From Pycnococcus provasolii (lineage: Eukaryota; Chlorophyta; Pseudoscourfieldiophyceae; Pseudoscourfieldiales), in assembly GCA_049487715.1 (NCBI GenBank), contig CP150560.1, positions 661,790 to 725,789 on the forward strand: a stretch of 64,000 bases of DNA, given 5' to 3'. The notes below the pieces were generated by a model that was given only the letters and a program-made list of their open reading frames with translations, did no database searches and was not told where the DNA came from. The translations under genes were made by a program, and so were the position numbers. Shown piece after piece: positions 60,080 to 64,000 of this stretch. Each line of letters begins with the position of its first letter. Within the stretch, counting starts at the first letter, position 1.

Positions 60080-61053
60080 CACTTGTTCGATTTGTTTGAT
60101 TGTGTTTGATCGTCGCGCTCAACTCACTGCCCGAGCCTGGTGGGCTTGGCGCCGCGGCAAACGCAGCCTCGCAAGCACGTCGGGCGACGTTGGCGACACG
60201 TCGCGTGGCGACGAAGCCGAGCTTGAGTCGGCGGGATTCATGCGCACCATATCATTATTATCAAAGAAGAGGCGCGAAGTGTTCGATCAACCGCAACAAA
60301 CTTGAAGATAAATGTCGCGCCTGAAGGACCATTCAGGAGGCATGATGTTGTATAACTTGTATTTATTCAAACCTTACTTAAACCTTGTTACTAACTTGTT
60401 ACTACGTGCTTAAAAGCAACGTGTGAAGTAGTAATAACCACTGGTAGTGGCCACCACTGGGAATCAGTTTGGTCTCCCCTCTGACTACGGAAAAGGTAGA
60501 CAAAGAGTAGAATGATCGATTACAAGATACTCATCGGACGAGCCCATCTAGTGGCTCGCCCACAAGACGCCTCTGGGCCAACCAGAGGCCTTAGGAGACA
60601 CCTCTTCACCACCGTGGAAGCGGCGATAAGGCCTTCAATCAAATCTCATCTAAATCCAACCCAATATCTTCACCAGTAGGTAAATCTGGGGCCAGGGAGC
60701 CGCCACTCCTTCACATGTCACAAACCCACGTGGCGGAACTCCGAAACCAAACTCACCTGGAAACCCTGCCTCCCCTTCCTCTTCTTCGCTTTAGATTTGA
60801 TTGTGTATGGTTTCTATTGGTCAACACGTCTACTTCAAGATTGGCTACAAGTATAGGCTTCTTCCTCCTGGATTATAGTCGATTGGCTCTCATGAGCCCT
60901 CGTTATATATTGCCGATTTAGATGACATGCCGGAGACGCAAATTTTTTTTAACATCTGGGTCAATTATTTTGGGCTTCGAAGACGGTAGGGCCGTTTGCC
61001 TGCATCGAAGTTTTATCTCGCGGCCCCGCCCGGGGGGAGGCGCAACCCCCGCG

Positions 61054-61105
61054 AGCGGCCGCATGCGGCCGCTTGTAGTCGACCGCGGCCGCGCGCGGCC
61101 GCGGT
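61054..61105. repeat. Two perfect GC palindromes in tandem
   Basis: 61054-61073 is a 20-bp perfect palindrome (AGCGGCCGCATGCGGCCGCT). 61082-61105 is a 24-bp perfect palindrome built from ACCGCGGCCGCG and its complement. Four GCGGCCGC octamers fall within 50 bp. Confidence 0.9.
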
Positions 61106-61223
61106 TGAAGATGTAAACGTTGAATTGTAACGCATTACACAATACTTACTCCTTAACAACACAACAAAATAGACGGACTTTCCCCGTTACACAAAGGGTT
61201 ACACAACACAGGATACACACACG

Positions 61224-62480
61224 TCAGGCACTCAATAACGTGACTTGCGATTCGTCGAGCGAGTCGAGCAAGCTTCGAGCAGCGACATTGAAGGTGGCAG
61301 GCCCAGACACAATCACGCGTGTTGGGTGTGGCATGCGTCTCAACGCATCGGACACCACCTCGGCGCTAAGCCTCTCGCGGCGAATGCGCACGTTCTCCAC
61401 TTCGCGCAAGAGCGCCTCCGCCTCCGCCGAGTCGCCCACCCTAACGTTCGGATAGGGCAGTGCCACGCTACCACTCGCAGGCGGCGTCAGCAACAACGTG
61501 CACGACCGAATGCCGCGTGCATCCTCGGCCATACCCTCTCGACACCACTCGGTGATGTGCGGGAGGAGTAAAGTGTCATCTTCCCGACACGAGAGAATGA
61601 GGTCGATTGGCACGTGTAGTTGCTTTCTGCGTGGTGTCGACATCGCCAACTTGTTAATAGGGTCGCGATGTACCAGGAGCTGCGGCAACGCCACCACGCC
61701 CGTGCCGCCAAGAATCAGAAGGACGCTCGCGGGCATGAAAGATGCGATCCCTGATCCAAATGGCGTTAGACCCGGCACATGCATAGTCGCGACAGGTTTC
61801 GATAGCCACACCTTGACATCGCCAGGTACGAGGCGACGCAGCCACGACGTGGCAGCACCGTCGTCGTAAATTTTAATGAGAATGTCGCATAGCCCCTGCT
61901 CCCACTCCTTGGCTGTGCTGATGGGAGTGTAATCGCGCTCGATCCACGGAAGTGGTCCCTCCTCATTCGCACCAACCTCCGCCAGCATTGTTGTGTGAAA
62001 TGTGACGGGTTCTGGCAGCATGCCGCCGCCGCGCGGATTACCACCTCCTTTCGGGGCGCCCGCCGGGGCAGGCAACGCGCGAGGGAGAGAGTGCGGAGGG
62101 GCAGGCAGGCGGGCGCCCAGCGGCCGAGACGAGAGAAGAGTGGGGGGTTGCGGATCCGGATCCGCCGTGGGTGTCAGAACCTGGTCTGGCGGGGAACCGG
62201 ATCCCACGAAACAGTTGGAACCGGATCCACCGTGCGTTACTCGCGGCACTGGATGCACCACCAGGTGCCGCTGGGTACTCGAGTGCGATTGTCGCACTTC
62301 ACATGCCGCGCGCCTCCGCAGCCGTCTGTGGAGCAGAGTAGCATTCCGACCATTCCGGCGGGCGCCCCGAAAGGAGGTGGTAAAGAAAGGCGATGGTGAA
62401 GACCGTTCCCGTGAATACGGGCTGACGCCCGCATACCACCTCCTTTCGGGGGGCGTTGCTGCCCTGAGAAAGGCCCACAT
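61224..62480 (-). CDS. FNR/cytochrome-b5-reductase-like oxidoreductase domain protein, 5' part doubtful
   Basis: The supported part is 61224 to ATG 62021 (265 residues). It carries a reductase signature: ERDYTPIS (flavin-binding RxYTP/S type), DILIKIYDDGAATSWLRRLV, KPVATMHVPGLTPFG, the nucleotide-binding VLLILGGTGVVALPQLL, LILSCREDDTLL, and a C-terminal VIVSGPATFNVAARSLLDSL in place of the usual CGP. It is short for the flavin domain, so an upstream exon is expected. The frame is open to ATG 62480 but that extension (LHRRLRRRAACEVRQ, Pro-rich) overlaps 28-bp repeats and a PHD-like frame, and is probably partly non-coding. NAD(P)H-dependent electron transfer is inferred; partner unknown. Last recognisable enzyme gene before the telomere. 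Confidence 0.68.
   Translation of the reverse strand: MWAFLRAATPPERRWYAGVSPYSRERSSPSPFFTTSFRGARRNGRNATLLHRRLRRRAACEVRQSHSSTQRHLVVHPVPRVTHGGSGSNCFVGSGSPPDQVLTPTADPDPQPPTLLSSRPLGARLPAPPHSLPRALPAPAGAPKGGGNPRGGGMLPEPVTFHTTMLAEVGANEEGPLPWIERDYTPISTAKEWEQGLCDILIKIYDDGAATSWLRRLVPGDVKVWLSKPVATMHVPGLTPFGSGIASFMPASVLLILGGTGVVALPQLLVHRDPINKLAMSTPRRKQLHVPIDLILSCREDDTLLLPHITEWCREGMAEDARGIRSCTLLLTPPASGSVALPYPNVRVGDSAEAEALLREVENVRIRRERLSAEVVSDALRRMPHPTRVIVSGPATFNVAARSLLDSLDESQVTLLSA
62039..62451. repeat. Three copies of a TACCACCTCCTTTCGGGG repeat, two in inverted orientation
   Basis: Copy A 62039-62066 and copy B 62355-62382 are exact inverted repeats over 28 bases (TACCACCTCCTTTCGGGG then CGCCCGCCGG on A's strand). 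Copy C 62434-62451 repeats the first 18 bases in A's orientation. Together they bracket the PHD-like fragment. Confidence 0.9.
62237..62353 (-). pseudogene. PHD-finger C-terminal half, isolated
   Basis: The frame MLLCSTDGCGGARHVKCDN then RTRVPSGTWWCIQCRE ends in TAA at 62237. Spacing C-x4-C-x4-H-x2-C-x12-C-x2-C with the tryptophans just before the last CxxC is exactly the second half of a PHD zinc finger. The first CxxC pair is not visible in the same frame upstream. A donor-like GTAACG directly follows CGCGA. It may be an exon of a spliced gene or a remnant. Confidence 0.45.
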
Positions 62481-62701
62481 TTCCAGTGTTCACACGGAAA
62501 TTTGGGGTTTTCTACAGGGGGCACGCCGAGAAGGGAGGTTCCCTTCACGCCCCATGGAAAGGCCGCCCGGGGGGCGGCCTTTCCCTTGCTCCTCCTCCTT
62601 CCCGCCCGACCCGTCCGAACCTCCATCACTCTTGAGAAGAGAACGGACGGGCGACTGACGGGGATAGGCGTAGGAGACCGGGAAGGGTCGCCGAAAAATT
62701 T

Positions 62702-62806
62702 TTAGGGTTAGGGTTAGGGTTAGGGTTAGGGTTAGGGTTAGGGTTAGGGTTAGGGTTAGGGTTAGGGTTAGGGTTAGGGTTAGGGTTAGGGTTAGGGTTA
62801 GGGTTA
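62702..62806 (+). repeat. Interstitial telomeric array (TTAGGG)n
   Basis: About 17 perfect TTAGGG units in the same orientation as the terminal telomere, 0.87 kb internal to it. Confidence 0.97.
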
Positions 62807-63254
62807 AAACTGAAAGGTTACGAGCCTTACTACGCGCTTGCTAACACAACCGTACAAGAACTCAAAAGGAAGAAAACCCTCGTGCACGAAATTGTCCGTT
62901 CACATCTCGTCCGTAGCCCTACGGAAATAGGGGTTTTTCTCCGTATATGACCGTTGGTCATTGGTTGCGAACCCCCATCTTTGGTTTCTAACCCCTAAAT
63001 CATCCGAATGATCTTTTAAACCGACTTTCAAGACGTTCATCACGTCTTGACTTGCCGCCACTACCATGGCATCACATCAAGACGTTTCAAGACGTTTTCT
63101 GAAGCGCTCTACCAGCTTATGACGCGCCCTACTGGCGGCTCGCTGGCGGCTCGCTGGCGGCGCGCTCTACTTTTTGACCTAAGTAACAATCATTCTTACT
63201 TTCCTAAAAACTACCCAATACTTGGTGGACACGCAACTTTCCCTTTACCTAACA
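62807..63254. other. Sequence between internal and terminal telomeric arrays
   Basis: Contains a hairpin CAAGACGT-TCATC-ACGTCTTG at 63029-63049, two more AAGACGTTT words nearby, and three tandem copies of CTGGCGGCTCG-type 11-mers at about 63133-63170. It leads into the ORF at 63255. No other gene seen. Confidence 0.6.
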
Positions 63255-63617
63255 ATGTCGTCGGCCACACCCAGCCTCCTCGAACGCATCACCGATGCAG
63301 TCGCGTCACCCTTCTATACGCGGCGCCGCACGCAACGAAACGCTGATCAAAACACCAGCAACAACTCCGAAACAAACGCTGCAGGAAACGACGCACCTCC
63401 CGCTGACGCGGACGTCCCTGTTCACGAACCACCGCTTTCGGACGACATCAACCCCTCTGCCAACGAGCCGAACAACGCTGACGCTGACAGCGACGCCCGG
63501 ATTCCCTCGAATGACGCTGACGCAGCGGCGAACCCTGCGTCTGCCTCAGGGACTTCAGCAGTCGTGTTGCCGCTCGCAGCGCCAGCAGCGTCCGCAATAG
63601 CAACAAATGAGAGATGA
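63255..63617 (+). CDS. Telomere-adjacent ORF, disordered Asn/Asp/Ala-rich protein
   Basis: 120 residues from ATG 63255. The first 28 residues look structured (SSATPSLLERITDAVASPFY, then TRRRTQRN); the rest is low-complexity Asn, Asp, Ala, Pro and Ser. The stop TGA at 63615 is 60 bases from the first telomeric repeat. Composition resembles the disordered N-terminus of a longer protein (for example a mobile-element ORF), so it may be a gene truncated by chromosome-end formation. It may equally be a small genuine gene. No family recognised. Confidence 0.4.
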   Translation: MSSATPSLLERITDAVASPFYTRRRTQRNADQNTSNNSETNAAGNDAPPADADVPVHEPPLSDDINPSANEPNNADADSDARIPSNDADAAANPASASGTSAVVLPLAAPAASAIATNER

Positions 63618-63676
63618 TCCTGAAAATGAGTAAATGATCATTCACCTTTCACCATTCACTGCCACCCTGGCAATTG

Positions 63677-64000
63677 GGGTTAGGGTTAGGGTTAGGGTTA
63701 CGATTGGTAGGGTTAGGGTTAGGGTTAGGGTTACCATTGGTAGGGTTAGGGTTAGGGTTAGGGTTAGGGTTAGGGTTAGGGTTAGGGTTAGGGTTAGGGT
63801 TAGGGTTAGGGTTAGGGTTAGGGTTAGGGTTAGGGTTAGGGTTAGGGTTAGGGTTAGGGTTAGGGTTAGGGTTAGGGTTAGGGTTAGGGTTAGGGTTAGG
63901 GTTAGGGTTAGGGTTAGGGTTAGGGTTAGGGTTAGGGTTAGGGTTAGGGTTAGGGTTAGGGTTAGGGTTAGGGTTAGGGTTAGGGTTAGGGTTAGGGTTA
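63677..64000 (+). repeat. Terminal telomere (TTAGGG)n
   Basis: Perfect TTAGGG array to the window edge, uninterrupted from about 63742 (about 43 units). Near its inner end two variant units interrupt it (TTACGATTGGTAGGG at 63697 and TTACCATTGGTAGGG at 63731), separated by about 34 bp. The G-rich strand points outward, as at a right chromosome end. Confidence 0.98.

Larger units (their letters stand above)
59931..61223. other. Gene-poor subtelomeric stretch
   Basis: Starts with the MBOAT promoter. 60200-60305 reads SGDVGDTSRGDEAELESAG and FMRTISLLSKKRREVFDQPQ on the plus strand, too little to call. 60410-60460 and 60530-60620 contain short hairpins (GCCTCTGG/CCAGAGGC, CGAGCC/GGCTCG) that might belong to a structured RNA. 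60945-61010 has TTCGAAG motifs reminiscent of 3741-3880, and 61020-61110 is an extreme GC island with palindromes. No protein gene supported. Confidence 0.5.

Noticed and set aside
60530-60620. tRNA gene
   Set aside because: Stems are present but no TTC-arm or anticodon-arm consensus can be arranged into a cloverleaf.

Overview
The window is the right-hand end of a nuclear chromosome from a unicellular, intron-poor, fairly GC-rich eukaryote. It ends in about 43 uninterrupted TTAGGG repeats with the G-rich strand running 3' to the window edge, which is a genuine telomere. Gene content points to a photosynthetic protist, most likely a green (prasinophyte- or chlorophyte-like) alga: the clathrin heavy chain has a plant-type N-terminus, and there are YGGT/YLMG and ABC1K proteins of plastid type, a proline-rich (SPPP) Golgi glycosyltransferase, a plant-like cystathionine beta-lyase domain, GT29 and MBOAT enzymes, and Ser/Ala-rich transit-like N-termini. 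Species is not assigned; a TTAGGG telomere alone does not decide it.

Layout. 1-2441: 5' part of clathrin heavy chain (minus strand, running off the window). 4.2-5.9 kb: secreted, His/Asp-rich binding-protein-like protein. 7-18.3 kb: Gly-rich unknown, GT7-like glycosyltransferase, NAD+ synthetase, a dehydrogenase/cystathionine lyase fusion, ABC1 kinase. 18.6-32.2 kb: proline-rich glycosyltransferase, a small spliced candidate gene, helicase-like half protein, BCNT/Swc5, a repeat protein with TPX2-like motifs, an unknown organellar protein, ALG5, a type I glycoprotein. 32.5-46.7 kb: GST, YGGT, sialyltransferase-like GT29 (frame-interrupted), coiled-coil protein, membrane-anchored clostripain-like peptidase, Pmp3-like protein, Rab2, a stranded 5' exon, coiled-coil protein. 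47.6-59.9 kb: PDH E1 beta, LENG1-like, small secreted protein, polytopic membrane protein, USP7, NOC4, MBOAT acyltransferase. 60-64 kb: gene-poor subtelomere with palindromes, a reductase-like gene with a PHD-finger remnant and 28-bp inverted repeats, an internal telomeric array, a last small ORF, and the telomere.

Genes alternate strand freely, with divergent promoters of a few hundred bases and short convergent 3' gaps. Several genes fit a secretory/glycan theme (clathrin, Rab2, ALG5, GT7, GT29, proline-rich GT, N-glycosylated type I protein, sulfotransferase-like fragment), but they are housekeeping neighbours rather than a cluster with one shared pathway. Five introns can be placed confidently from protein continuity. 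All start with GTACGT, and all but one carry a clear sense-strand CA repeat (the fifth has short CA-rich stretches). Three sit within the first 22 codons of their genes.
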